Below are positions 24,174 through 36,640 of a stretch of 64,000 nucleotides of DNA, one piece after another. The notes beneath the pieces are model-generated. The model saw only the letters and a program-made list of their open reading frames with translations, did not search any database and was not told where the DNA came from. The position numbers were made by a program, and so were the translations under genes. Source of the DNA: Acephala macrosclerotiorum (lineage: Eukaryota > Ascomycota > Leotiomycetes > Helotiales > Mollisiaceae). The stretch covers positions 25,169 through 89,168 of the forward strand of contig MU119439.1 of assembly GCA_014904845.1 (NCBI GenBank). Reading direction: 5' to 3'. The stretch's first letter is position 1; every line of letters starts with the position of its first letter.

Positions 24174-25200
24174 ATTTAATTTAAAAATTAATATTAATTT
24201 TTATTAAATTACGTATAATTTACGTAATACAAATTATTTTAATTATAAACGAAAAATATTAAATTTAATTAAAATATTTAAATATAATAATTTAATTAAT
24301 TTATTAAAAATTTAAAAATTTAAAAAATTTATAATTTTAAAATTATATGCAATTAATTTAATAAAAAATATTAAAATTTTAATTTATATTACGATTATAA
24401 TAAAAATTATTTATTAATATAAATTATATAAAATTTATAAATAAATTAAAATTTAATTAAATATTATTAAATTTTAAACGATTTTATTAATTCGTTATTA
24501 CGTAAATTAATAAAATATAATCGTATTTAATAAAAATAACGATTATAAAACTTTTTTAAATACGTTTTTATGTTAAATATTAAATATTTTTATAATTACG
24601 TAATTTTTAAAAAAGAATTTAAAAAGTTTTTTTTTAAAATTATATATTAAATAAAATAATTTAAATTGATTAAATCGATCGCAGTAATTTAATATAAAAA
24701 TGAAAATTTTAAAAAGTATTTCTTTAATATAAAACTTTAAAAGTACGTTTTTATTTAAAGTATTAAAATATTTAAATATTAAAAAATTGTACAATTTTTA
24801 AAGAAAATTTCAAAGGATTTCTCCTTAGAATTATATATTAAAAAAAGTAATTTAAATTGATTAAATCAATCGTAATAATTCGATATAAAAAACGAAAAAT
24901 TTAAAAAGTATTTTTTTAATATAAAGTTTTATAATAAATAAGTTTTTACTTTAAATATTAATAAATTTATTAGTTTATCGATTTCATTATTTAATAAAAT
25001 TCGAATTATTATTTTAATAAAATATTTTAATTTTAAAATTTAAAATAAATATAAATTACTAAAATTGAAAATTTTATAATTTTTTATAAAAACGTTTTTA
25101 CGAGACTTATAAAATAAAATATACATTAAATAAAAAAAAAATTCGTTCGTTATTAATTCGTTTAATAAATCGTTAAACGAATTTTTTTTATAATAAAAAA
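24174..25200 (+). repeat. RIP-mutated tandem copy (B) of the hairpin-type repeat
   Basis: Directly follows copy A and aligns with it base by base over long stretches, with G:C changed to A:T. For example, aatccgttattgcgcaaatc in A (about 23220-23240) corresponds to aattcgttattacgtaaatt here. Most CpG dinucleotides remain. The end (about 25140-25190) keeps a decayed version of the terminal hairpin. Confidence 0.85.
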
Positions 25201-25378
25201 ATCATTTTAAGAAATTAAATTAAACGATTTAATATAAATAATAAAAAATTAATTTAAAAATTATAATATATTATTTAATTAAAAAAATAAAAAAATAAAA
25301 AAATATTAAATTATATATAATTTTAAAAATATAAAAAATATAATTTATAAAACGTTTATTATATATAAATAAATAAAT

Positions 25379-25512
25379 AAAATTTATATTTACAAATATA
25401 TTAATAAACGTAAAATAAATTAATAAATAAAAATAATATATTTATAAAATTTATATTTATAAATATATTAATAAACGTAAAATAAATTAATAAATAAAAA
25501 TAATATATTTAT
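25379..25512. repeat. Tandem duplication, 67-bp unit
   Basis: Two nearly identical AT-rich units (25379-25445 and 25446-25512), each containing attaataaacgtaaaataaa. It lies inside RIP-decayed DNA. Confidence 0.8.
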
Positions 25513-25929
25513 AAATTTTATAATAAATTATTAAAAAGTTTTTAATATTAATAAAAATTTATAAAAATAATATAATAAATAAAAAAATAAATCGTAAAAT
25601 AAATAAAAAAATAAATAAAATAAAAATAATAATAATTAAATTATCGTTTTATAAAAATAAAATTTTATAATTATTATTATATTTAAATTTATTAATATTA
25701 TTAATAAAAAAACAAATAAATAATATTAAAAAATTTGATTTAAAATTTTAATTAAATTATTAAAAATATAATATAATATAAATTTTAATAATTATTATTA
25801 TTATTAATTTGTTTTTTATTAATAATATTATATAATTAAATATTTTAAAAATAAAATTTATATAATAAATAATTTTATTTTTAAAATATTAAATTATATT
25901 ATAATATATAATATTAATTTTTTTATATT

Positions 25930-26120
25930 ACGTAAAATTAATATTTTTTATAATAAATAATTTAATTAATTTATTAAAAAATATTAAAATTTCGATTTTA
26001 TTACGTTTATAATTATAATTTATTAATTAATTCAAATCGTATAAAACTCGTAAATAAATTAAAACTTAATTAAATATTATTTAATTTTAAATTTTAAACG
26101 ATTTTATTAAATAAAATTTT
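25930..26120 (+). repeat. Truncated, mutated copy of the hairpin-type repeat head
   Basis: The stretch taattataatttattaatt through aaacgattttatta (about 26010-26110) matches the head of copy A (about 23120-23220) after G:C to A:T changes. Downstream similarity is lost. Confidence 0.65.
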
Positions 26121-27795
26121 AAAATAATTTTAAAATTTATACGAATAATTAAAAACGTTTATAAAAATTTTATCGTTTTTAATTTTAAAAATTTTTTAAT
26201 TTAATAAATAAATTTTTTTTAAAAATATTAATTTTAAAATAATTATTTAAAAATTTATTAAAAAAATAAATAAATTTTTATAAAAAATTATATTAAAAAT
26301 ATTTTTTTTTAATATTTAAAATTTTTATTAAATCAATTAACGACGAATAAAAAATATTAAATAAAATATAAAAAAAAAATAAATGAATTATATATTATTT
26401 AATAAATATAAAATTTAATTTATTTTATTTTATAATTTATTTTTAAACGATTTTTTAATATATTTAAAATTATTATAATTATATTTTAAAAACTTAAAAA
26501 TATATAAAAAATAATTAATATTTCATTAAATATATTAAAATCGACGTAAGAAATTTTTTTTAAACGTTTAAAAAAAATATTTAAATAAATTTTTAAAATT
26601 ATAAATATAATATTTTTAATAAAAAAAAAGAATTAAAAATTAAATAAAATAAAAAATATTAAAACAAATATTAAAAAGATTTTTTTAATTAAAAATAAAA
26701 AAAACAAATTTTATATTATAATTATAAATTAATAAATATATAAATTGAATTAATAAAATAAATATTAATATATAATAAATATATAAATTGAATTAATAAA
26801 ATAAATATTAATATATAATAAATATTTTTTTTAAAAAAAAAAAAATTATTTTTATATATTTAAATAATAATAATAAATTTTAAAAACTTTTTTAATTAAA
26901 ATTTTTAAAAAATATTTAATTTGCGAATTAAATATTAATTTTAAAAAATTTATAATAATTATAAATTAATTAAATAAATTTATAAAAAATAAATTAAAAT
27001 AATAATAAAAAATTAAAAAAATTATTAATTAATAAAATAAATAAAAACAAAATTAAAAAAATAAATTTTATTTAAATTAAATTTAAATTTTTTTTTAAAT
27101 TTTTTTTTTAAATAAAAAACAATTAAATATTACAATTAAATAAAAAAATAATTTAAAAATGTAAAATATTTAAAAACGAATATTATTTTAATTTATATAA
27201 AAATAAATAAATATATATATATATAAAATACGAAAAAAAATATTATATTATATATAATTTTATTATTAATAAAAAAAAATATAAAATAAAATATTTTTAT
27301 ATTTTTTATATTTAATTAAAAATTAAAAAAATTAAATTTATTCGAATATATAAATTATAATAATTAAATCAATTTAAAAAATAATAAAGTATAAATTATT
27401 AAAATAAAAATTAAAACGTAAAAAATAAAAATTTTAATTAAAAAAAAAATTTAAAAATATATTTATTATTTCGATTAATATAATAATAATAATTATAATA
27501 ATAATAAATTAAATAATATTTAATAAATTCATATAAACGTTATAATTTTATATAATAATATATATAAAAATAAATATATAAATATTATTAAATTAATATT
27601 TATAAAGTAAAAAAAAATTATATAATAAATTAAAATATATTAATTCGTTTTTAATAATATTTAAACGTTAATAAAAAAAATTATTTTAAATTTTATTATA
27701 TTTAAAATATTAAATATATAAATTTAAATAAATTTAATTATATATTATAAATTAAAATATTTTAAATAAATTTTTTTTAATAATTAAAATAATAA
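26121..27795. repeat. AT-rich RIP-decayed DNA up to an assembly gap
   Basis: Featureless AT-rich sequence apart from a tandem duplication of a 43-bp unit (26731-26773 and 26774-26816, plus a partial third copy). It ends at the N run 27796-27805. Confidence 0.75.
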
Positions 27796-27805
27796 NNNNN
27801 NNNNN
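27796..27805. other. Assembly gap (10 N)
   Basis: Ten N bases. The sequence just after the gap is a preserved copy of the dispersed repeat, so the gap is probably an unresolved repeat and its true size is unknown. Confidence 0.98.
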
Positions 27806-27985
27806 AAAAGTAAATTAAATAAATTAATAAAGTCGAAGACTTTGTAGCTCTTCGCAGGGGCGCTTTTGCGAGGCCTGCAGAGCAAAATGTGCGTCGAGTA
27901 TCGAAAGAAAGAGCTCGTCCGCTATTGGCTCGCTTAGCGAGCCGCCGGACGGGCTCTTTCTTTCGGTACGAGAGAAACATTTTAT
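27806..27985 (+). repeat. Preserved 3' end (copy C) of the hairpin-type repeat
   Basis: The first 95 nt (27806-27900) appear identical to 24058-24152 in copy A. A 64-nt hairpin follows (27902-27965): outer stem CGAAAGAAAGAGC with GCTCTTTCTTTCG, middle stem CGTCCG with CGGACG, inner stem GGCTCGC with GCGAGCC, loop TTA, and a small internal bulge. The unit ends with ggtacgagagaaacatttt. Composition is normal, unlike the surrounding DNA, so this copy is recent or escaped RIP. Confidence 0.9.
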
Positions 27986-30900
27986 TTTATTTTTTATAAA
28001 AAATTTTGATTATTTTTTTAATATTTATATTTTTATTATTATTAAAATTAATAATATTTTTATTTTCGTTATTATTTAAAATTTTTTAATTAATTTAATA
28101 ATAAACGTCGAAATATATTTAATTTTATTTATAATTATATATTTTTTTAATTTCAATTTTTTTATTTTTTTATTTCGTATTTTAATTTATTTAATTTTTA
28201 TTCGATTATATATTTAATTATTTTAATTATTTTCAAATTTTATATAAAAATAATAATTCGTTTAATTTTAAATTGATTTAATTTAATTATATTTATTTTA
28301 ATATAATAAAATAATAAAATAATTTTTTCGTGTTTTTTTTAAATTCTTATATTAATAATCGATATTGAAAATTAAAAATTAAAAATATTAAATTTAATTT
28401 TTTTTTTTAAATTTAATTTAATAATTCAAATAAATATTTTTATTTTTAATTATAAATAGTTTATTTTTAATTTTTTAATTAATTTTACGTTTTTTAATTA
28501 AAATTAAAATTATTTTAATATAATTAAAATCGATTATATTAAATTTATTAAAAAAAAAAAAATTTTTTTATTCGCGATTTTTTAAATAATTCGTTTATAA
28601 TAATATAAATATTTTTTTTAATATATTTAATTTCGAAATCGAATAATCGTATTTAAATAAATTAATAAATTATTAAAAAATTATAAATATTATTATTTAA
28701 TTTAATTAAATAACGAGTATATTAATATTTATTTTCAAAATAAAATAAATATTATATAATTAATTATTTTTTTAAATTTTTATTAATTAATATCGATATT
28801 TAAAATAAAAAATTTTTATTTATTAATAAAATTATTATAAATTTTATAAAATATCGAAATTATTATAAATTTATTTTATAAAAATTTTATTATTCTTTTT
28901 TTATTTTTTTTATTCGAAAAATTTGTTTTTTTAATTAATTAATATAATAATTTAATAATAATATTAAAATATTAATTTTATATTTTATAATAAATAAAAA
29001 TTTTATTATATTTAATTGATTTCAAAATTTTAATAATTTTTATATTTATAAAATTATAAACGAAATTTTATATAAATTTAAATTTTAAATATATTTAAAC
29101 AACGATAAAAAAATTTTATAATTCGAAATATACGAGAATATTTCACGTAATTAATACAATTAATAATTATAAAAATTATTCGAAATATTTCGAATTAAAT
29201 TTAAATTAAATATAAATTTCGTAATTTTAAATCGTAATATTTTACGAATTAAAAATTATATTAAAAAATTATATAATATAAGTTTTTATATTTATTAAAA
29301 ATTAAATATAATATAATATAAATATTTAAAATATTAATTTTTAATTAAAAAATATAAAAATTTTATATATAAAAATTTTAAATTTTAAATTTAAAAATTC
29401 GATTATAAAATTTAATTAATTATTCGTATTATAATAATTATTATTTTAATTTATAAAAAGAAAATATTATTCGAATATAATTAATTAATTTTATAATTTT
29501 ATTAAAAAAAAATTTATAATCGATTTTTAAAATTTTAATTTATATGTCAATATAATTAATATAATTAATATAATTAATAAAATTAATAATATAATTAAAA
29601 TAATCGAAATTATAAAAAAAAAATTATTATTAAAAACGAATTAATAAATTTTTATTATAATTTATATAAAGTTTTTTAAGTTTTATATTATTTAAAAATA
29701 ATATTACAATTTTAAATTTTCAAATTTTTTTTTTATAATTTTAATTATTTCGATTACGTGATTGTTTTTATAAATTCGTTAATTATATTAATTATATTAA
29801 CGTACGAATTAAAACGTTAAAAATTAATTATAGTTTTTTTTTAAAATAAAATTATAAAATTAATTAATTATATTCGAATAATATTTTTATTTTATAAATT
29901 TAAATAATAATTATTATAATACGAATAATTAAATAAAATTTTAAAAATAGTTAATTATTTATTATTATTAAATTTTATAATTGAATTTTTTTTAAATTAA
30001 TATAATTATTTTTCGATATTAAATTTTTTAATTAAACTTTTTAATTTTTTAATAAGTTTTTTTTTATTTTTTTAACGAGTTTTTTTTTAACGAGTTTTTT
30101 TTTTTAACGATTTTTATTAAAAAATTTATATTTAATTTAAATTTAATTTAAAATATTTCAAATAATTTTTATAATTTTTAATTACGTTAATTACGTAAAA
30201 TATTTTTAATAAAAATCGTTAAAAAAAATTGTTATTAAAAATACGTTTTTTAAAATTATTATAATAATTTTAAAGAATTAAATTATAAAATTAATTATTT
30301 TTTAAAACGATATTATTATTCGTAAAATTTTTAATAAATTTATAAAAATTATTATATTTTTATTTTAAACGTTTAAAAAAAGAATTATATTTAAAAAAAA
30401 TTATTTATAAAAAAATTATATTGACGTTTTTTAAAATAATAAAAAAAATTTATAATTATATTAATTAATCAATAATTGTTAATAATTTTTTTTCGTTATT
30501 AAAAATTAAAAATATTAATAAAATATTTTTTTTTAAATATTTTATAATTAAATATTTTTTTAAATTTTTTTATTATAATCGAAAATAAAATTTTAAAATA
30601 ATAAAAACTTTTTTTATTACGTTATATATTAAATTCTTTTAATACGAATAAACGAATTAATATTTTTATAAATTTTAAAAAAAAAAAATTTAAATTAAAT
30701 TTTATTATTATTTTATTATAATTTTCTTTATAATTTTTATAATTAGTTTTTAATAAATAAAAATATTGATTATTTAAAAATAAATTATAATGTTTTTAAT
30801 ATTAAAATAATTTATAATAATAAATATTTTATATTTTTTTTAATATATTTTTAAAATATTTTTCGCGTTTTAAATTATTCGAATTAATTTTTTCGTTTTT

Positions 30901-33600
30901 TAAAAACTTTTTTAATTTCGTTAATTAAATTTATATATTATATTAATATTCAAATTAAATAATTTTAAATTAAAACTTTTTAATAATAAAATTTTTTTTT
31001 ATTTAAATTTTGTTTTTTCGTTTTTATATTTAAAAAGATTTTAATTTCGTTTTTTTAATAAAATAAAATAATTAATATTTATATTTAAAAATAATAATAT
31101 TATTATAAAATTTCTTTATTTATTTTTTTATTTATTTTTTTATTTATTTTTTTATTTATTTTTTTATTTATTTTTTTATTTATTTTTTTATTTATTTTTA
31201 TTTTTTATATTTTTTTATTTTTATTTTTTTAAATTAATAATATTTTATAAAAAATTAAATTTTAATATTATATTATTTTTTAATAATATTAATATTTAAT
31301 TTTTCGTATTATATTTTTTTTAATTTAAAAATATATATAAATATAACGATTTTTAATAATTTAATATAAAAAAAAATTTATACGTTTTAAATTTTTTTTT
31401 TAATTTATTATTATTATATTTATTAAAATCGTAATTATATTAATAAAATTTAATTTAATAATAATAAATTTAATTTTTTTAAATATAATTAAATCGATTA
31501 AAAAATTATTATTGAATTTATTAAATTAATTTAAATTAAAATAATAAATTTTATATTTAAAACGTTTAAAAAACTTAAAATCGTTTAAATCATTTAAAAT
31601 ATTTAAAACGTTTAAAAAGTTTAAATTGATTAAAATATATAAACTTAAAATATTAATTTTTTTAAACGAAAAATATTAAAATTTTCAATTATATATATAT
31701 ATATATATTTTCGATATATTTTTAATTGTAATTAATTATTAAATACATTATTTTTTTTATAAGTAAAAATATATTATACGTTAATTATTTTATTAAATTT
31801 AAACTTTTAAAAATAATACAATTTAAAATTTAAAATACGATTGTATTAATTGGATTAAATTTAAAAGTATATTAATATATTTTAATAAAAAATATTAAAA
31901 AAATTTATATTTAAATTTTATAATAATATATTTTAATACGCGCTCGATAAAATTAATTAAAACTTTTAAAATAATATTTTATAATATAAAAAATTATATA
32001 TATTAAATTTTAAATAATTTAATTTTAAATTTATTAAATATTTTATATTTATAAATTTTAATATATTTAAAATATTTAAAAAGTTTAAAATTTCTTTTAA
32101 AAAAATATAATTTAATTAATTTAATTAAATGATTTTAATTTAAATTTTAATTAATTACAATTTAATAAATTTAATAAACGATACTTTAAATTAAAATTAA
32201 TTAAACAAAGAATAATACGTCGATTCGATTATTATCGAATTTTCGATTAAATTAAAATTTATTAATATAAAAAGTTTTTTAATTAATTATTTTTAAATAT
32301 AAATAATTACGAAAATCGATTACAATTTTAAAAATTATAATATTATTAATCGTTTTTTAATAATAATATTTATAATTAATTAATAAATAAATAAATAAAT
32401 AACGATTTTCGAAAAAATAATTAATAAAAAAAAAACGTTTTTTTATTTTTTATTCGTTTAAAATATTCGAAATAATATCGTTTATTTTATTAATCGTTAT
32501 ATATAATATTAATTTTTATTATATTTTTTTAAACGATTAATAATATAATTTACGAAAATTTAATTAATATTAAATTATATAAAATTTTATATTCGTTTTT
32601 TTTTATATTATATTATTTTTTTCATTTATAATTTAAAAAAAATTCGTTTATATTTTTATAAAAAAACGAATTTATTTTAATTTCAATTTTTAAAATATTT
32701 TTATTTATATATAATAATCGTTTTTTATATATTTTATTATAATTATAAATAAATATTTTTGTTAATCTATAATCGTTTTTTTTTTAAATTTCGTTTTTTT
32801 AATACATATTAAATTTTTTTTTTATCAATTCGTATTTTTAATATTATTTATTTAATTTAATTTATTTAATTAATTTTTTAAATATTTGATTAAATAAATT
32901 TATATACGTTTTTATTATTAAATTTTTTTTTATAAATTAATTAATAATTTTATATAAAAAAAATTATATTTATTTAATAATATTTTTAATTATATTTATA
33001 ATTTTTTTTTATAAATCGAATTAATATATTATAAAAATTATATTATTTTAATTTAAAAATAATTATAATTGATTCGCGAATTACAAAATTTAAAAAATTT
33101 AAAATTAAAATATAAAATAATAAAATATTTCATTTTTATATTTTAATTTTTATCAAAAATAAAATTAATTATTATAAACGATTATTACGAGTTTTTTTTA
33201 TATTCGTTTTAATATTAAAAAAATTTTATAATTTCGTAATTTTATAATTAAATTATTTAATTTTAAATAATATAATTAAAATAAAAAACTTTTATTAATT
33301 AATTTTTAATTTTTAATTTTTAATAATTTATGTTTTTTTTTTAATAACAATAAAAAATAAAAAATATAAATCGTATATAAACAATTTTTAATAAAGTTTA
33401 TTAAAATAATTCATTTTTAACGTCGTTTTATTAATATATAAAAAAAAAAAAATTATTTATAAATTAATTAATTAATTAATCAATCAAAATAAAAATAGAA
33501 AAAGTTATTAATTATTTTATAATAAATGAATTTTTTTTTATATATTAAAAAATACGTAATTAATATTACTTTCGAAATTAATTATTTACGAGGATTTTTA
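27986..33600. repeat. AT-rich RIP-decayed block
   Basis: About 5.6 kb of AT-rich DNA with residual CpG. No genes. It contains the large inverted repeat at about 29110-30240 and a microsatellite-like tttatttattttt array (about 31110-31200). Composition becomes normal again near 33600. Confidence 0.8.
29110..30240. repeat. Large imperfect inverted repeat
   Basis: Sequence from about 29110 to 29620 reappears in reverse complement between about 29740 and 30240. Examples: attattcgaatataattaat (about 29466) has its mirror near 29860-29885; the aaatttaaattaaatata area near 29200 mirrors 30120-30150. The arms are about 500 bp with divergent patches, and the spacer is about 100 bp. Both arms are RIP-decayed. 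It could be two head-to-head copies of one element or the remains of a fold-back element. Confidence 0.7.
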
Positions 33601-34185
33601 AAAAGAAAGTAGTATATAGTCCTATTACAATATTAATATCCATTGTAATATTTAATTAAAACTATTAAAAAGTTTAATAATCTTTGTTAGTCCCATCGGT
33701 CATATGCAGTAAAAAAGAGTAATTTCTAATGGCCGATATGTACAGGCTTAAACTGGGCTCAGGATCTTACAGGTTTCTTGGTGTAGCAGCGAGATTGTTC
33801 TAACAGACCTCAAAGATGCATGCGCCGATTGATTAGTGTGGGGAACAAACGCTGTTTTAACAGAGAACTCAAGGTGTGACCAGTCAATACAAACTTGTTT
33901 GATTCAGGCCCCCTTACCTCATTTCATGTCAACTACTCACTCGGTATTCATACTCTGTTCACGAGCGGACAATTCAATTCATGAATAGAAGATATTCGTC
34001 AGCTGGCTAGAATGCATGATTTAGGCTCCCTTAACTCGAATATCTCCAAATGTCTCACCCTCAAATTCTGTGATCCCTCCCCCTTCTCGGCTCCATTCAC
34101 AGATGATACGCAAGCAAACATTGACCACATCAACTTTCAATTTGACGTTTAAGCCCACCCCGCCGCCGTCAGTATTACTTCCAGA
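33601..34185. other. Island edge, non-coding
   Basis: Normal-composition DNA between the AT-rich block and the 3' end of the secreted protein gene. No gene recognised. Confidence 0.6.
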
Positions 34186-34953
34186 TCAAGAGAACCCAGT
34201 ACTTTGACAGACGGTTGCTTTCTCATTATTTGAACAGCCACTGATACAACCCCACGATTTGATGGGTGGGGTTGGGTTATTGGAACCACAACTAGTCTCC
34301 TGAAAGTTGACTGTCTTCCAATTGGATCCATCTGTGACACCAGCGAAGAATTGATTATATTGAGCTGTGCTCATGGTATCGATAGCAATATCGAAGTGCC
34401 AGGTGTGTCCATAGTCATTAACCTGATAGCAAGTCAGAATGGCGTTTCGTAGCCATGGGAGGGACGTTCCGTACCTCGGACGTGGTACAAGTATCGCAAT
34501 GCTTCCCTCCACTCAGGGCAACAGATGCTGGGCATTCGTCAATGATCTTGAAGATCAAGGCATTGGCAGAGAGGGCGGTGCCGGAAGCGGATACCGGTGT
34601 GATCTGGTAACAGAGTCCGCAAGCTCCTCCGGGACCACCAGCGCCGGAAACAGAAGGGTTTGCGCCAAAGGCAAGCTGGTTAATGGCGGCCTAAGAGGCG
34701 GTATTAGTTCGAACATGAATCGGACTAGAAGACAAACATAAAGATATCCAGGTCCTCCGCCCTGCTCGCCACTGGTACTTTTGCCATTTGGCAATGCGGA
34801 TACACCACAAGCAGTGCCACTGCTCAACTCAGGGCCGAGGTAGAACTGGGTGGTCGAAGCCACACCTGTTGATGGAAGGACATAGCCAGCAGCGTCTGCC
34901 GAGGCTAGCTCCAAGATGGTCACCAATGCAAGTATGGAGGATTTGAAAAGCAT
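34186..34953 (-). CDS. Secreted double-psi beta-barrel protein (RlpA / endoglucanase-V-like)
   Basis: Three exons: 34953-34738, 34690-34475 and 34422-34186, giving 222 residues. Introns are 47 nt (donor GTTTGT) and 52 nt (donor GTACGG); all junctions are in phase. The first about 21 residues form a signal peptide ending near ADA. The mature part has the barrel-type blocks GGPGGACGLCYQITP and FKIIDECPA, then CDTCTTSE and WHFDIAIDTMS, with several cysteines suited to disulphides. This resembles fungal expansin/barwin/endoglucanase-V-like secreted proteins that act on or bind cell-wall polysaccharides. The catalytic status cannot be judged. An upstream in-frame ATG at 35037 would hide the signal peptide, so 34953 is preferred. 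Confidence 0.82.
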
Positions 34954-35861
34954 TACGAAGTTGTTCTGGTGTTTGGCCTTAGTGCAGAATATTTCAACAG
35001 GATGACAAAAGGATTTATATATTCTTTCCGGACCCACCTGCCCATATTTTCAAAGCTGAGTCCGAATAGCCACCACAGTAACCCCCCAGCCTTTCCTCTT
35101 ACAGTCCCTCCGGGAACTGATCAAAACAATAGAAAATGATCAAAGGTATCTGTAACGCCTTTCCTTCGGAGTTGTCCTCTCCGCGAGCAACTCGCGTGGT
35201 CTTCAACGTCCCCTCTTTCTCAATTTCTTCAGTCAGAAGCGGGAAAAGCGGATTTCAGAGGACCTTTCGTTCCGCCGAACACCAATAATCTCAAAAGTGA
35301 AGCCGGACGCACGCCTTCTGATCAACCGTCCAAATTTTTCCTTCCAGCGGACGGCCTGTATAACTTCAGACAGAGGTTCCCCACATCGTCTGCCCCTAAA
35401 CTGCAAGCCCGCGACACTAAAACTATTCCCAGATTGAGATACGGAGGTATTGCCTCCGTGTAGCTCTCGCTTAGACTATTCACCAAATTGAATAGTGGCG
35501 TCAGAAAGGCATTAGATCTCGGAGGATTATCGCATAATCTGTATTGTATCCGAGCTAGATAGCCCTCCTAGCAGCGGTCTTCGAAGGGAGATGAGGCGTG
35601 AGGAAGGTGGCAACGGGGACAAGGGTGGTGGGGGTGGGACAGGCCCACCTCGTGTTACCAAAATTGCACAATGCTATTGCCCAACACGAATATTTCTAGA
35701 CTCTCAAGGCGTCGGCTGACGCTTTTGCGAGGTATTGTATGTTTATGAAAGATCCCCTGGGCTCGGGCATGCATACAGAATGAACGGTCATTAAAGAATG
35801 GGAGGAGGTAAATTGCAACTGAAGTCTAAGATATCAAGTGCCTAGGGAGGCAGGATTCAGG
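34954..35861. other. Intergenic region
   Basis: Upstream DNA of the secreted-protein gene followed by non-coding sequence. No gene, repeat or RNA recognised. Confidence 0.6.
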
Positions 35862-36640
35862 TCATGAACAGCACTCGCCGGCGTGACGGACTAATCGAAA
35901 AAATGCGCCAACTATCAATTGATCGTAAGGACAAATAATGTTCACCATTGCCCCAATTTCCTTCAGCCTGGTGGTATAGCCGACTGCTAACATGTTCAAC
36001 GCGACCTTGCTTGCCTTGTAAGCCGGGACGTCCAGGTCGTGACATTTGCATGTACTGTCCGAGCTCTGGGTCCGAGAGCCCATGCTAGAGCTGACAGACA
36101 ATGCGTGGAAGTTGAGTATGGCGTAATAGTGGCAGGCAAACCTCTGTCAGGACTGTAGTTCCAATCACGTTGGCTTCTGTAAGACGAGAGTCAGCCACGG
36201 TCTCTTTTGAACGACGTGCTGATTGATAATGAACCCGCACTGGTGTGACGACGACGGGTGAAGTGCATCCGTAGTGCTCGAAAGGAACTGGAAAATGGTG
36301 ATATAACTTACAGAAAGTCTGCGTGTACAGATCTCGCACTGATTGACTAGCTAGCTTGACTAAATCGAGGGAAACCGCTGCATTGTTGACAAAAACATCA
36401 AGTCGCCCGTGAATGTTCTAGATGTTTTCTACTGCGGAGCTGATAGAGTGGTCTGAGGCGAGATCTAACTGCACGGAAGAGGTAGAAAATCTGCGCTGAA
36501 TGAGGGCGGCAGCTGTCGCAGTCTCAACTTCTGCGTTGCAAGATCTAATAATACCCATAGACCGCAGCAACGTTTTCAGTGACAGCTTTCCATGGACTAC
36601 CGTTGGCTCCAATAGTCAAGGCGATATGTTGCTGGGCCAT
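35862..36640 (-). pseudogene. Short-chain dehydrogenase/reductase pseudogene
   Basis: Reading down from ATG 36640: MAQQHIALTIGANGS (dinucleotide-binding region, with the G-x-x-x-G-x-G pattern degraded), QLDLASDHS, GRLDVFVNNAA (the NNA motif), TEANVIGTTVL, SSSMGS and PAYKASKVALNML (active-site YxxxK). The pieces fall in different frames: a frame change after VYGYY, a TAG stop at 36418-36420 after AVENI, an intron-like GTAAGT after TQTF, and another frame change at PRIV before SSSMGS. The end of the enzyme after NIICP is lost. The family uses NAD(P)H to reduce or oxidise small molecules; this copy should be dead. Confidence 0.85.

Noticed and set aside
24573..24794. A lysine/phenylalanine-rich open frame on the minus strand, with a similar one at 48447-48740 on the plus strand
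   Set aside because: Both come from the same dispersed repeat in opposite orientation, are extremely AT-biased and have no protein-like motif. The similarity is due to shared DNA.
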